This document shows, in pieces, positions 8,355-18,094 of a stretch of DNA of 64,000 nucleotides (the stretch's first letter is position 1; each line of letters starts with the position of its first letter). Location: the NCBI GenBank assembly GCA_963783195.1, contig CAWAMV010000004.1, forward strand, positions 1,798,001-1,862,000, given 5' to 3'. This DNA is from Croceibacterium_B sp963783195. GTDB taxonomy: Bacteria > Pseudomonadota > Alphaproteobacteria > Sphingomonadales > Sphingomonadaceae. The translations under genes and the position numbers were made by a program. Under the pieces are notes generated by a model. That model was not told the DNA's origin. It was given only the letters and a program-made list of their open reading frames with translations, and did not search any database.

Positions 8355-9385
8355 ATGACATGACCCCCATCCAGACCACGCTCAAGGACTGGGAGACTGA
8401 CCAGGAGGTTCGCTGGTGCCCGGGCTGCGGGGACTATGCGATCCTCAAGGCCGTGCAGCGCACGCTGCCGCAACTCGGCAGCGACCCCGCAAAGACGGTC
8501 TTCGTCAGCGGCATCGGCTGCTCCAGCCGGTTTCCCTACTATGTCGAGAGCTACGGCTTCCACACGATCCACGGCCGGGCGCCGGCCTTCGCCACCGGCA
8601 TCAAGCTGGCTAACCCGGACCTCGACGTGTGGATGGTGACCGGCGACGGTGACGGGCTGTCCATCGGCGGCAACCACCTGATGCACGTGCTGCGCCGGAA
8701 CGTGAACCTGCAGATCCTGCTGTTCAATAACGAGATCTACGGCCTCACCAAGGGCCAGTACTCGCCGACCAGCCGTATCGGCACGAAGAGCCCTTCGACC
8801 CCGCTCGGCTCGGTCGATCGCCCGGCAAATCCCTGCGCATTCGCGTTGGGCGCGGGCGCTCGTTTCGTGGCGCGCGGGTTCGACGTCTCGAAACACCTGC
8901 CCGAGGTGCTCAAGGCGGCTCACGCTCACCAGGGCGCCGCCTTCATCGAGATCTTCCAGAACTGCATCGTCTACAACAAGGACGTGTTCGACGCCTTCGC
9001 CGCGCCCAAGGGGGCCGAGGCGCAGCAACTCTGGTTGGCAGACGGTGAACCGATGCTCTTCGCCGGCGGTGCCAAGGGCATTTCGCTCGATCGCGAGCTG
9101 CTGCAGCTGAAGGTGGTGGATGTCGTCGACGGCGACTGGGAAGCGGCCGGAGTCATCGTTCACAACGTCAGGAACCGCTCGATTGCGCACATGCTGGTCG
9201 AGCTGCCGTTTGGCGAGTTTCCCATGGCGCTCGGCGTCCTCTATGACGATCCGCGGCCGACTTTCGAGAGCGGGGTGATCGAGGAACGCGCCAAGGCGAC
9301 CGAAGGCAAGGAAGCGAATCTCGCCAAGCTTCTCGCCAAGGGCCAGACCTGGACCGTGAGCGGTACGGCGGCGGACCCGGTCTAG
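8351..9385 (+). CDS. korB: 2-oxoacid:ferredoxin oxidoreductase, beta subunit
   Basis: Carries the thiamine diphosphate and one [4Fe-4S] cluster of the KorAB enzyme. Visible are the cysteines C23 and C26 in WCPGCG, C57 in GIGCSSR and C205 in QNCIVYN, which match the four cluster ligands of this family, and the TPP/Mg motif GDGDGLSIGGNH...NNEIYGLTKGQ. Length (344 residues) is normal. The ATG overlaps the korA stop. The specificity (2-oxoglutarate rather than pyruvate) is inferred from the two-subunit arrangement. No dedicated ferredoxin gene lies nearby. Confidence 0.93.
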   Translation: MNDMTPIQTTLKDWETDQEVRWCPGCGDYAILKAVQRTLPQLGSDPAKTVFVSGIGCSSRFPYYVESYGFHTIHGRAPAFATGIKLANPDLDVWMVTGDGDGLSIGGNHLMHVLRRNVNLQILLFNNEIYGLTKGQYSPTSRIGTKSPSTPLGSVDRPANPCAFALGAGARFVARGFDVSKHLPEVLKAAHAHQGAAFIEIFQNCIVYNKDVFDAFAAPKGAEAQQLWLADGEPMLFAGGAKGISLDRELLQLKVVDVVDGDWEAAGVIVHNVRNRSIAHMLVELPFGEFPMALGVLYDDPRPTFESGVIEERAKATEGKEANLAKLLAKGQTWTVSGTAADPV

Positions 9386-9640
9386 ACGGGGTTCGATCTT
9401 CGAGCACGACATTGGCGGCGACGCTTGCCTGTCGCGCCGCGCGTTCAATTCGGTCCGCCGCGGTGAACCGAAGATCTGCCGCAGTACAAAGCGCTTTCCT
9501 ATCAGGGCGGGCGCCGTCTACGCAGGCATTGATGACCGCACCCGCGCCCGCTCCCCGTCGCTGTTTCTACGGGACAGGAGGGAGCGCCCGATTCCTTCCT
9601 GAACCCCGTTCCATGTGTTCCATCCTCCTCGGTGGAAGGC

Positions 9641-10615
9641 ATGGATAACTTCACCCACTCGCTCACCGGGTGGGCGCTCGGCCAGACCGGCCTGAAGCGC
9701 CGGACGCGCAAGGGACTGGCCGCGCTGATCCTTGGCGCCAACGCCCCCGATATCGACGTGTTCTTCGGCTGGGTCCCGTGGGCGCCGCTGGCAATACATC
9801 GCGGCATCACTCACAGCATCGTCGTCGGGGTCTGGGTGATGCCCCTGCTGACCGCGGGCTTCCTGCTCCTGCTCGACCGCTGGCAGGTGCGGCGCGGGGA
9901 CAGTTTCAAGTCTGGCCTCGAGATGCGGCCCGGTTGGCTGCTGGCGCTGGCCTTCCTCGGCTGCCTGACGCACCCGCTGCTCGACTGGCAGACGAACTAC
10001 GCCGTGCAGCTGCTCTCGCCGTTCAGCAACCTGTGGTTCCACAACGACAGCCTGTTCATCATCGACGTGTGGATCTGGAGCGGCCTCAGCCTGGCGATCT
10101 GGCTCTCACGGCGACGTGAGCGTGAAGGGCGGGGTGGCTGGCGCCGGCCGCCGGCCGTGGCGCTGGCTGTGCTGCTGGCCTACATCTCGGTCAACGGCGC
10201 GCTCAGCGCGTTGGCGCGCAGAGCACCAGATGTCGGCGCACCCTATGCCGATCCGGACATCACCGTGGTGGCGCCGCCCCCGGTCGTCTTCTGGCGGCGT
10301 GAGGTCATCTGGCGGCAGGACGGCGAGATTTCCCGCGGTCCCTACGATCCGTTTGAATCACTCGTTCACCTGCAGTCGTACGGCCCGCCGCATCCCGACG
10401 GGATGGAGGATCCCAGCGCCAGAACCGCGCTGCTGCAGATCCCTTCGCTCGCCAGCTTCGCGCGCTGGTCGATCCTGCCCATGGCGTGGGTGCGAAGAGG
10501 GCGCTGTGCAATCGAGATCAGGTATCAGGACGCTCGGTTCGGAGAGCGGCCCGGAGTGGGCCGGCTCGGCACTGCGGTCACCTTGCCGACCCGTGGAGCG
10601 GGCTGTCGACCGTAG
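9641..10615 (+). CDS. Membrane-bound metal-dependent hydrolase (DUF457/YdjM-like)
   Basis: Integral membrane protein of about 324 residues. The N-terminus MDNFTHSLTGWALGQ, the ANAPDIDVF segment, HRGITHS and LTHPLLDW are the histidine/aspartate motifs of the DUF457 family and probably bind metal. Five or so hydrophobic segments cover residues 55-190, followed by a soluble C-terminal domain. Start: ATG at 9641; a GTG nine bases earlier (9632) is possible and neither has an ideal ribosome-binding site. No physiological substrate is known for most members. The last 38 bases overlap the 3' end of the convergent PAP2 gene. Confidence 0.82.
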   Translation: MDNFTHSLTGWALGQTGLKRRTRKGLAALILGANAPDIDVFFGWVPWAPLAIHRGITHSIVVGVWVMPLLTAGFLLLLDRWQVRRGDSFKSGLEMRPGWLLALAFLGCLTHPLLDWQTNYAVQLLSPFSNLWFHNDSLFIIDVWIWSGLSLAIWLSRRREREGRGGWRRPPAVALAVLLAYISVNGALSALARRAPDVGAPYADPDITVVAPPPVVFWRREVIWRQDGEISRGPYDPFESLVHLQSYGPPHPDGMEDPSARTALLQIPSLASFARWSILPMAWVRRGRCAIEIRYQDARFGERPGVGRLGTAVTLPTRGAGCRP

Positions 10616-11372
10616 GATCGATCTTGCGGGCGGCCTCGCTGTCCGCAACCGCACGCGCCGGCTTGTAGAGCAGCGCCGCGGCAAGGAACGCCCAGCCGGC
10701 GCCGCCGAGCCAACCGGCCGCCACGTCGCTGGGATAGTGAACACCGAGCATCACGCGGCTCCAGGCGATAAGGAGGGAGACGACCATCGCCGATCCTATC
10801 AGGGTGTAGCGCACCGAATGGCGCCGGCTCATCGGAGCGAACGCGATGGCCATTCCGATGTAGATCATCGCCGAAGCGAAGCTGTGCCCACTGGGGAAGC
10901 TGTTGCCCCCGGCCTCGGTAAGGTGCGACACGATCTCCGGGCGCGGACGACCGACAAGCCATTTCATGAGATCGTTCACCAGCCAGCCGAGCAACACCGT
11001 TGCGGCAAACAGCGTCGCCTCACGCCGCAGGCGGAGGAACAGCAGTGCGACGCAGGCGGCGATCGTCATGCTCGTGCTCAGTGTAACGCCGCCCAGGGCC
11101 GTGACATCGCGCACCGCCTCGTGCAGGTAACTGCCACCGAGCGGATGGTTGTCGGCACCGGTGCGATAGAGCAGGAGGCCCCGTTGGTCGAAACTTCCCG
11201 TCAAATGGTTCGTGACGAGATAGACCATGATCCCCCAGCCAGCGATCAGCACCGCTGCCGCGATCAGCGCCTTGGTCCGGTTGATGGTGAATCCGCGCGC
11301 CGGAAGGTGAATGTCCTCCGGCGGGACGGGGGGCTCTTGCGGGGTGACGATATCGCTGGGACGGGGGCTCAT
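10578..11372 (-). CDS. PAP2-superfamily membrane phosphatase
   Basis: A 264-residue lipid-phosphatase-like protein with about six membrane segments. The three-part PAP2 signature is intact: KWLVGRPRP, PSGHSF and SRVMLGVHYPSD, supplying the catalytic His residues and phosphate-binding Arg. Likely substrates are phosphatidic acid, undecaprenyl diphosphate or a lipid-linked phosphate; the sequence does not tell which. The ATG at 11372-11370 (MSPRPSD) is preferred because upstream codons in this frame run into the divergent photolyase gene. 42 bases separate the two start codons, so both promoters must be packed there or lie inside the genes. Confidence 0.87.
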   Translation of the reverse strand: MSPRPSDIVTPQEPPVPPEDIHLPARGFTINRTKALIAAAVLIAGWGIMVYLVTNHLTGSFDQRGLLLYRTGADNHPLGGSYLHEAVRDVTALGGVTLSTSMTIAACVALLFLRLRREATLFAATVLLGWLVNDLMKWLVGRPRPEIVSHLTEAGGNSFPSGHSFASAMIYIGMAIAFAPMSRRHSVRYTLIGSAMVVSLLIAWSRVMLGVHYPSDVAAGWLGGAGWAFLAAALLYKPARAVADSEAARKIDPTVDSPLHGSAR

Positions 11373-11414
11373 GGAAGCTGGAACCCCTCGCTCCGGCTGC
11401 CGTTCCCCTAGCCG

Positions 11415-12791
11415 ATGCCTCCTCCCCAGATCGTCTGGCTGCGGCGCGATCTGCGCCTGTCCGACCACCCCGCCTTCTGCGCCGCCGCGCACTCGGGGCC
11501 TGTCATCCCCATCTACGTCCTTGACGAAGATACACCCGGCGACCGCAAACCGGGTGGCGCGGCACGCTGGTGGCTGCACCACTCGCTGACGGCGATGGAC
11601 AAGCGGCTCGGCGTGCACCGCTCGCGCTTGATCCTGCGCAAGGGGCGAGCGGCGGAAGAGCTGGCGCAGTTGGTCGAGAAAACCGGCGCCGAAGCCGTCC
11701 ACGCCATTCGTCATTACGAGCCGTGGTGGCGCGAGGCGGAAGACGAACTGGCCGACATGGTCACGTTGCACCTCCACGACGGTAACTATCTGGCGCCCCC
11801 CGGCGCTGTCACCACCGGCTCGGGCGATCCCTACAAGATATTCACGCCGTTCTGGCGTGCCCTCCAGGCGGAGATGCCGCCCCGCGATCCGCTACCCGAG
11901 CCGAGCATTTCGCTCCCGGACGAGTGGCCTCGGTCCGACAAGCTGGAGGACTGGAACCTGTTGCCGACGAAGCCGAACTGGGCGCTCGGCTTCGAGAGGG
12001 AGTGGGACGTGGGAGAGAGCGCCGCCCGGCGTCAGCTCGATGACTTTCTCGACCGGGTGGCGGACTACGACGAGGATCGGAACCTGCCTTCTATCGACGG
12101 GTCGAGCCGTCTTTCGCCGCATCTTCACTGGGGCGAGATTTCACCCGCACAGATCTGGGATGTCCTCCAGGGCCGGCGCGGGAAGGGCGCGGACACGTTT
12201 CGCTCCGAACTCGCCTGGCGCGATTTCGCCCAGAACGTCATCTACCAGTTCCCGAATTACCCCGAAGGCAACCATCGCGAAAAATTCGACGCGATGGAGT
12301 GGCGCAATCCAAGTCGCGGCCACCTGATAGCCGAGGACCTGGAGGCTTGGCAGAAGGGACGCACGGGCTATCCGATCGTCGATGCCGGAATGCGTCAGCT
12401 CTGGGCAATGGGCTGGATGCACAACCGGGTGCGAATGATCGCCGCCAGCTTCCTCATCAAGCATCTGCTGATCGATTGGCGCATCGGCGAGCGCTGGTTC
12501 TGGGACACTCTGGTCGACGCCGACTACGGCAACAATGCGACGAACTGGCAATGGGTCAGCGGGACGGGCGTCGACAGCCAGATGTTCCCTCGCATCATGG
12601 CCCCGCTGACGCAGAGTCCCAAGTTCGATACCGCAGGCTACATTCGCCGCTGGGTTCCCGAGCTGACTGACTTGTCGGACGAGGACATCCACGATCCCCC
12701 CGACGAGAAGCGACCCGCGGGATATCCAGCCAAGATCATTGGACACAAGGAAGCGCGCGAGCGCGCGCTATCGGCCTATCGTTCGCTCTAG
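11415..12791 (+). CDS. phrB: Deoxyribodipyrimidine photolyase
   Basis: Repairs cyclobutane pyrimidine dimers with blue light, using FAD and an antenna pigment. The 458-residue length is typical. The N-terminal alpha/beta antenna domain begins IVWLRRDLRLSDHPA. The C-terminal FAD domain shows SRLSPHLHWGEIS, ELAWRDF, GYPIVDAGMRQL, GWMHNRVRMIAASF and the DADYGNNATNWQW segment, including the Asn and Trp residues around FAD and the lesion. Class I CPD photolyase is favoured over cryptochrome by overall similarity, but this is by eye. A photolyase next to a cyclopropane-fatty-acid synthase is a recurrent pairing in proteobacteria. Confidence 0.94.
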   Translation: MPPPQIVWLRRDLRLSDHPAFCAAAHSGPVIPIYVLDEDTPGDRKPGGAARWWLHHSLTAMDKRLGVHRSRLILRKGRAAEELAQLVEKTGAEAVHAIRHYEPWWREAEDELADMVTLHLHDGNYLAPPGAVTTGSGDPYKIFTPFWRALQAEMPPRDPLPEPSISLPDEWPRSDKLEDWNLLPTKPNWALGFEREWDVGESAARRQLDDFLDRVADYDEDRNLPSIDGSSRLSPHLHWGEISPAQIWDVLQGRRGKGADTFRSELAWRDFAQNVIYQFPNYPEGNHREKFDAMEWRNPSRGHLIAEDLEAWQKGRTGYPIVDAGMRQLWAMGWMHNRVRMIAASFLIKHLLIDWRIGERWFWDTLVDADYGNNATNWQWVSGTGVDSQMFPRIMAPLTQSPKFDTAGYIRRWVPELTDLSDEDIHDPPDEKRPAGYPAKIIGHKEARERALSAYRSL

Positions 12792-12827
12792 CTTGAACCT
12801 CGTCCCGTTGCGTCGCATAGGGGGCGC

Positions 12828-14066
12828 ATGAAGGGGGAGATGCTGAGGGGTGACGCGCTGCTTGCCGGTGGCAGGCGGTTCGGCCACACGCCGGGTCCGC
12901 TCTGGCGGTTGTTCTCCGGCGGCTTCCATCGCGTGCTCGATCGCATCGATCGCGGCCTGGCGACGGGTTCGATCGAGGCAAGGCTGCCCGACGGATCGAC
13001 GCGCACCCTCGGCGGCCGCTCACCCGGTTTCCAGGCTCAGGCCCATATTCGCGACTGGCGCGCATTGCTGAGGCTTGCCACCGGCGGCTCCGTCGGCTGG
13101 TACCAGGCCTGGGAAGCGAACGAATGGAGCAGCCCTGACCCCGTTCCGCTGTTCGCGTTGTTCATGGCGAACGGGGAAGCGCTGGGCGAGACCGGCCGGT
13201 CCAAGGGACCCTTCCGCCTCGTCGCGCGCCTCGCCCACTGGCTCAACCGCAATACGAAGGGCGGCGCGGAAAAGAACATTCACGCGCACTACGATCTCGG
13301 CAACGACTTCTACCGCCAATGGCTTGACCCCACGATGACCTATTCGAGCGCCTACCACGTGGGCGACGACGCGCTCGAGCAGGCGCAGCGCCGCAAGTGG
13401 GGCAGGCTGGCCGAGCGGGTGGGCGATGCGCAATCGGTGCTCGAAATCGGCTGCGGTTGGGGCGGCCTGAGCGGGCACCTGGCCGAAGGGGGCGCAAAGG
13501 TCACCGGAATCAGCTTGTCCGACGAGCAGCTCGCCTGGTGCAGGCAGCGCTATCCCGGTGTCGAGTTCCGCAAGCAGGATTATCGCGATTGCAACGGCCA
13601 GTTCGATGCCATCGTCAGTGTGGAAATGGTCGAGGCGCTCGGCCGCGAATACTGGCCCGACTTCATGGACTGCTTGGCGCGCAACCTGAAGCAAGGCGGG
13701 CGCGCGGCAATCCAGTACATCGCGATGAAGGAGAGCCTGTTCGAAGGTTATGCCCGCAATGCGGACTTCATCCAGGCTTACGTCTTCCCCGGCGGTATGT
13801 TGATCAAGCCCAGCGAGTTCCGCCATCTGGCCGAAGCGCGGGGCCTGCGCTGGGAAGAGCAGGAGGATTTTCCGCTCGATTACGCCGAAACGCTCAAAGC
13901 CTGGCGGGCCAATTTCGATCTTGCCGTATCCGAGGGACGCCTGCCCGCCGATTTCGACGAGCGCTTCCGCAATCTCTGGCGCTTTTACCTCATGTACTGT
14001 GAAGGGGGCTTCCGCGGCGGTGGGATCACCGTCAGTCAGGTTACTCTCGTGAAGGAACAAGCTTGA
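12828..14066 (+). CDS. cfa: Cyclopropane-fatty-acyl-phospholipid synthase family methyltransferase
   Basis: Predicted to add a methylene or methyl group from SAM to unsaturated acyl chains of membrane lipids. 412 residues. The N-terminal ~120 residues form the lipid-facing domain (GSVGWYQAWEANEWSS). The catalytic region includes AHYDLGNDFYRQWLDPTMTYSSAY, SAM motif LEIGCGWGGLSGHLAE, QDYRDCNGQFDAIVSVEMVEALG and the Tyr/Glu-containing YIFPGG-like segment (AYVFPGGML). Start ATG at 12828 follows AGGGGG. It overlaps the next gene by four bases (TTGA). Confidence 0.9.
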   Translation: MKGEMLRGDALLAGGRRFGHTPGPLWRLFSGGFHRVLDRIDRGLATGSIEARLPDGSTRTLGGRSPGFQAQAHIRDWRALLRLATGGSVGWYQAWEANEWSSPDPVPLFALFMANGEALGETGRSKGPFRLVARLAHWLNRNTKGGAEKNIHAHYDLGNDFYRQWLDPTMTYSSAYHVGDDALEQAQRRKWGRLAERVGDAQSVLEIGCGWGGLSGHLAEGGAKVTGISLSDEQLAWCRQRYPGVEFRKQDYRDCNGQFDAIVSVEMVEALGREYWPDFMDCLARNLKQGGRAAIQYIAMKESLFEGYARNADFIQAYVFPGGMLIKPSEFRHLAEARGLRWEEQEDFPLDYAETLKAWRANFDLAVSEGRLPADFDERFRNLWRFYLMYCEGGFRGGGITVSQVTLVKEQA

Positions 14067-15244
14067 TCCGCAAGACCTCGTGGCTCGCCGTACTGTGCGC
14101 CGGGCTCGCGGCCTGTGCCGCCCCCGCGCTGCAGACTGTTTCCCCGCCCCTGGCGGCCGAGAACCTGCGCACCCGGTCGACCGAAGTCCTGTTCTGGGAC
14201 GAGGCAACCCGCGCCGACCGCTTCCGGCACATGGAAGAGTACTTCCCCGGGATCGAGATCGCGCCGCCTTCGGCCCACACGGACCTGGGAAAAGGCGCGC
14301 CCCTTTCGCAGGATGCAAGCGCCGAACTGGACCAGTGGCTGGCCCGCGGCGATATCGCCGGCATTATGGTGCTCGATCACGGCAAGGTGCGCTATGAACG
14401 CTACGGCCTCGGGTTCGGACCCGACCAGCGCTGGACGAGCTTTTCCATGGCCAAGAGCGTGACTTCGACGCTAGTCGGCGCGGCGCTCAAGGACGGTTAC
14501 ATCAGGAGCCTATCGGATCCGGTCTCGCGTTACATTCCCGGCCTCAAGGGCAGCGCCTATGACGACGTGACCGTCGAGCAGTTGCTGACCATGACTTCCG
14601 GCGTGAAGTGGAACGAGGATTACACCGATCCCAAGAGCGACGTCGCGCTGGAGTTCACGGTCGAGCCCGACCCCGGCGAATCGCAAGTAGTCACCTACAT
14701 GAAGCGCCTGCCGCGCGAGGCGCCGGCGGGAGAAAAGTGGGTCTACAAGACCGGCGAAACCAACCTCATCGGCGCGTTGGTGGAAGAGGCGACGGGACAG
14801 AAGCTCGCCGCCTACGCGAAGCGCAAGATCGTCGACCCCGCAGGTCTGGCGCACAAGGTGTTCTGGCAGACCGACCTGACCGGCGGCAATGTGGGCGGAT
14901 GCTGCATTGAAATGACGCTGGGCGATTACGCGCGCTTCGGTCGATTTGTGCTGCAGGGCGGCAAGGGCAGCGTGGCCGATGACTGGTTTGCCCGGGCCGG
15001 GGCGCAGCACGTCGATCTCGGCGGCGGCTTTGGATACGGCTACCAGTGGTGGACCTATCCCGGCGGCAACTTCGGGGCGGTGGGCATCTTTGGTCAGTCG
15101 ATCACGCTGTTTCCGGCGCAGGACCTCGCGATCGTGATCCTTTCGAATTGGCCACAGGCCACCGGCAGCGCGCTGTCGAACCCGCGCAACGCGCTTGTGC
15201 TCGAACTGGCCGCGGCAATCGCGGCCGAGGATCAGCCGCGGTAG
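14063..15244 (+). CDS. Lipoprotein serine hydrolase, beta-lactamase/6-aminohexanoate-dimer hydrolase-like
   Basis: A 393-residue exported hydrolase. A signal peptide ends in a lipobox LAAC with Cys at residue 18, so it is probably lipid-anchored. The class C-type serine signature SMAK (Ser128, Lys131) and a downstream GYGYQWW region match the beta-lactamase-related S12 family, in particular the nylon-oligomer-hydrolase-like branch. Start is TTG at 14063, overlapping the TGA of cfa, with AAGGAA seven bases upstream. Physiological substrate unknown; esterase or peptidase activity is likely, true beta-lactamase activity is not implied. Its 3' end overlaps the PilZ gene by 13 bases. Confidence 0.83.
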   Translation: MIRKTSWLAVLCAGLAACAAPALQTVSPPLAAENLRTRSTEVLFWDEATRADRFRHMEEYFPGIEIAPPSAHTDLGKGAPLSQDASAELDQWLARGDIAGIMVLDHGKVRYERYGLGFGPDQRWTSFSMAKSVTSTLVGAALKDGYIRSLSDPVSRYIPGLKGSAYDDVTVEQLLTMTSGVKWNEDYTDPKSDVALEFTVEPDPGESQVVTYMKRLPREAPAGEKWVYKTGETNLIGALVEEATGQKLAAYAKRKIVDPAGLAHKVFWQTDLTGGNVGGCCIEMTLGDYARFGRFVLQGGKGSVADDWFARAGAQHVDLGGGFGYGYQWWTYPGGNFGAVGIFGQSITLFPAQDLAIVILSNWPQATGSALSNPRNALVLELAAAIAAEDQPR

Positions 15245-15579
15245 GTGCCGTCACCCCGATAGCGGGCAAGGATGTTGTCGTGCACGATCGGGCTGAGCAG
15301 CTGGGAGAAGGCACAGCCTGCCATGCTGTCTTCCCACCAGACGACTTCGGCCTGGAGCGCTTCGAGTCCGGGCAGGGTAAGCCAGCAGACGGTGCCGATG
15401 TGCAGCCGGCTCACCGAAGTGGCCGAGAAGCCGGACAGCGATAGATCATGCACGACCGTTTGGAAGGCGCGGCCCCCCGACTGGCGCAGTTGCGCCGGAA
15501 TTAGCAGCTTGGTGCGTGGAGCGCTGCGATCTTCCTGCGCAGCGATCTCGTACCGGCCCTGGACATTCTGCAAGCTCAT
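15232..15579 (-). CDS. Single-domain PilZ protein
   Basis: A 115-residue protein consisting of one PilZ domain, the usual c-di-GMP receptor. The N-terminal RxxxR element is seen as RSAPRTKLLIPAQLR and the DxSxxG element as DLSLSGFSA. No membrane segment or output domain is attached, so it would act by binding a partner. It sits convergently with the lipoprotein gene. A degenerate GGDEF-EAL protein is also encoded in this window, at 43.6-45 kb, but no link is shown. Confidence 0.82.
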   Translation of the reverse strand: MSLQNVQGRYEIAAQEDRSAPRTKLLIPAQLRQSGGRAFQTVVHDLSLSGFSATSVSRLHIGTVCWLTLPGLEALQAEVVWWEDSMAGCAFSQLLSPIVHDNILARYRGDGTYRG

Positions 15580-15674
15580 CGCACGCGTTCCTCTAACGAG
15601 GCCCCCACACGGCCGACGGGCCGCGCAGGAGGGAAAATCGCCTAAGGTGCTTACTAATTCGCTACCGGGAATGG

Positions 15675-16402
15675 TTAAGCCGGATTTTCCACCCGAATGC
15701 GACTGCCCGTGGCAAAGTCCGAAGCGGCGAGTGCGGCAATCCGGTCGGCGACCACTTCGGGCGATTTGACCGTCTCGGGATCCTCACCAGGATAGGCGCG
15801 GGCGCGCATCTGCGGTGCGCGTCGCGCCGGGGTCGACGATCGCCGCACGCACTTCGCTGATCCGCTCGACCTCCTGCGCCGTACGACGAGAGCAGGTTGT
15901 CGAACGCCGCCTTTGCTAGCCCCGTAGGCGGCCCAATAGGCGCGCGGGTCGGCACCAACCGAACTGGTGAGGCCGATGACACGCCCGGCGTCCGCTCGCT
16001 TCAGCAGCGGGTCGAAATTGGCCAGCAGCGCTTGAGTCGCCAGCACGTTCAACGTCAGCGCCTTGTTGAAGGCCTGCTGGTCGATCTGCGTGACCGGCGT
16101 TAGCTGCGGCAGTAGCGCGGCGTTGATGACAAGAATGTCGAGCCGATCCCACCGCTCGGCAATAGCATTGGCGAGACGGGCGATCGAAATCGCTTTCAGT
16201 CAGGTCCATCGGGGCGATGGTTGCCGTGCCGCCAGCTCCGTGGATCGCTTCCTCGACCGCCTCGAGGTCCTTGACCGAGCGCGCGGTGAGCACGACGTGC
16301 GCCCCCCTCCGGGCCAGTGCTTTCGCCGTCGCTGCACCGATTCCGCGGCTGGCACCCGTCACGAGCGCAACACGCCCGGAAAGTGGTTCGGTCCTCGGAC
16401 AT
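15675..16402 (-). pseudogene. SDR-family NAD(P)-dependent oxidoreductase, reading frame broken by five +1 insertions
   Basis: Short-chain dehydrogenase: Rossmann TGASRGIGAA near the start, an Asn in the VINAALLP segment, catalytic Ser in TSSVGADPRA and YGASK (Tyr-xxx-Lys). Reading through requires dropping one base near each of 16390, 16188, 15911, 15873 and 15813; the corrected length is 723 bases, 240 residues, with no internal stops. The ATG at 16402 shares one base with the purF stop (TGATG), so the genes form an operon. Because corrected residues look fully conserved, sequence error is more likely than decay. Substrate unknown. Confidence 0.75.
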
Positions 16403-17886
16403 CAGGCGACCTTGTGGACCGGCAGGCTTAGCTGCGATTCGCGGCGCGTGGCGATCTGCCAGATCGGTCAGGCTGGTTGGATAGTCGCCGGTGAAGCAGG
16501 CGTCGCAATATTGCGGGCATGCCTCGTTCGCGGCCTGCGAGTCCGACGGCGCGATAGAGCCCGTCGATCGAAACGAAGGCGAGGCTGTCGGCCTGGATAA
16601 ACTCGCACATCGCGGCGACGTCCATCCGTCCGGCGAGCAGCTTGGACCGCTCCGGCGTGTCGACGCCGTAATAGCAGCCGTGCCCGGTGGGCGGGCTGGC
16701 AACGCGGAAGTGCACTTCGCGTCGCCCCGGCGTCGCGCATCATCTGCGACGATCTTCAGGCTGGTCGTGCCGCGCACGATCGAATCGTCGATCAGCACGA
16801 TGCGCTTGCCTTCGACCAGCGCGCGGTTGGCATTGTGCTTGCGCTTCACGCTGGCGTGCCGCGCGCCATCGCTGGGCTGGATGAAGGTGCGCCCGACATA
16901 GTGGCTGACGGATGATCCCGAGTTCGAACGGGATACCCGATTCCTGGCTGTAGCCGATCGCCGCCGGCACGCCGCTGTCGGGCACGGGGACCACCAGGTC
17001 GGCCTCGGACCGGCTCTTCCTTGGCGAGTTCGACCCCGATCATCTTGCGCGCATTCATAGACCGAGCGCTGGTTGAAGATCGAATCCGGGCGGCTGAAAT
17101 AGACGTGCTCGAAGATGCACGGGCGTGGGCGCAGGGCTGCCGAAGGGGCGATGGCTGCGCATCTTGCCGTCGAAATCGACCTCGACGAACTCGCCCGGCT
17201 CGACCTGGCGGACGAAGTCCGCGCCCGACGACATCGAGCGCGACAGTTTCGCTGGCGAATACCGTCGCGTCGCCCAGCTTGCCCATGACCAGCGGGCGAA
17301 TGCCCAGAGGGTCGCGGCAGGCGATCATTCCCGCGCGGCGTCATGACGATCAGCGAGTAGGCGCCTTCGACCAGCCGCAGTGCGTCGATCAGCTTGTCGA
17401 GCATCGTCGGATAGCGGCTCGTGGCGACGAGGTGGATGATGACTTCCGTGTCGCTGGTCGACTGGAAGATCGCACCCTTGCTTCACCAGTTCCTGCCGCA
17501 GGTGGCCGGCGTTGGAGATGTTGCCGTTGTGGGCCACGGCAAAGCCGCCGCTGGCGAGATCGGCATAGAGCGGCTGCACGTTGCGCAGGCCGGCGCCGCC
17601 GGTGGTAGAGTAGCGAACATGCCCGGCGGCCATCATGCCCGGCAACTCGGCAATCGATTCACCGGTCGAGAAGTTGTCGGCGACATGGCCCAGGCCGCGG
17701 CGGGTGAAGAATTCCTGCGCCATCGAAACTGGTGATGCCGACCGCTTCCTGCCCGCGGTGCTGCAGGGCGTGCAGGCCCAGCGCGGTCGCGGCAGCCGCT
17801 TCGGGTGCGCCGATTACGCCGAAGACGCCGCATTCCTCACGCAGCTTGTCGCCGTCCGCATCGCACCAGGGATGGGTTAAGTTCAT
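16402..17886 (-). pseudogene. purF: Amidophosphoribosyltransferase, reading frame broken by twelve +1 insertions
   Basis: First committed enzyme of purine synthesis: PRPP plus glutamine to phosphoribosylamine. The start MNLTHPWCDADGDKL is followed by EECGVFGVIG, whose Cys would be the processed N-terminal nucleophile. Further on come HRGQEAVGI, HVRYSTTGG, HNGNISN, DPLGIRPL, the PRPP loop VLIDDSIVRGTT and the C-terminal SLPVHKVA. To read it, one base must be removed near each of 17718, 17474, 17329, 17225, 17126, 17053, 17007, 16907, 16747, 16719, 16544 and 16443; this gives exactly 491 codons, the normal length. Every insertion is +1. Since the gene is required for de novo purine synthesis, a consensus error is favoured. 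Confidence 0.85.
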
Positions 17887-18094
17887 CGTTTTTGTCGGGC
17901 TCGTCTCGCGCGCCGCCCAAATGGCGGTCTTAGCCGATGATTACAAGCGGGTTACACGGACTTTCACCACGGCCGCACTGAAACGGCGGCGTAAGTCGAT
18001 CGGGCGAAGCGCCTTTTGGGTGGCAGGCAACAAGCGCGGGAAATCGAGGGGGAACCATGCGGGGCCTGTCGCCTTCAACAAGGCAGGAGGTCCC

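Noticed and set aside
15675..17886. Programmed frameshifting or a novel recoding system in purF and SDR
   Set aside because: Seventeen sites with different local contexts and no common slippery sequence do not fit programmed recoding. Error is simpler.
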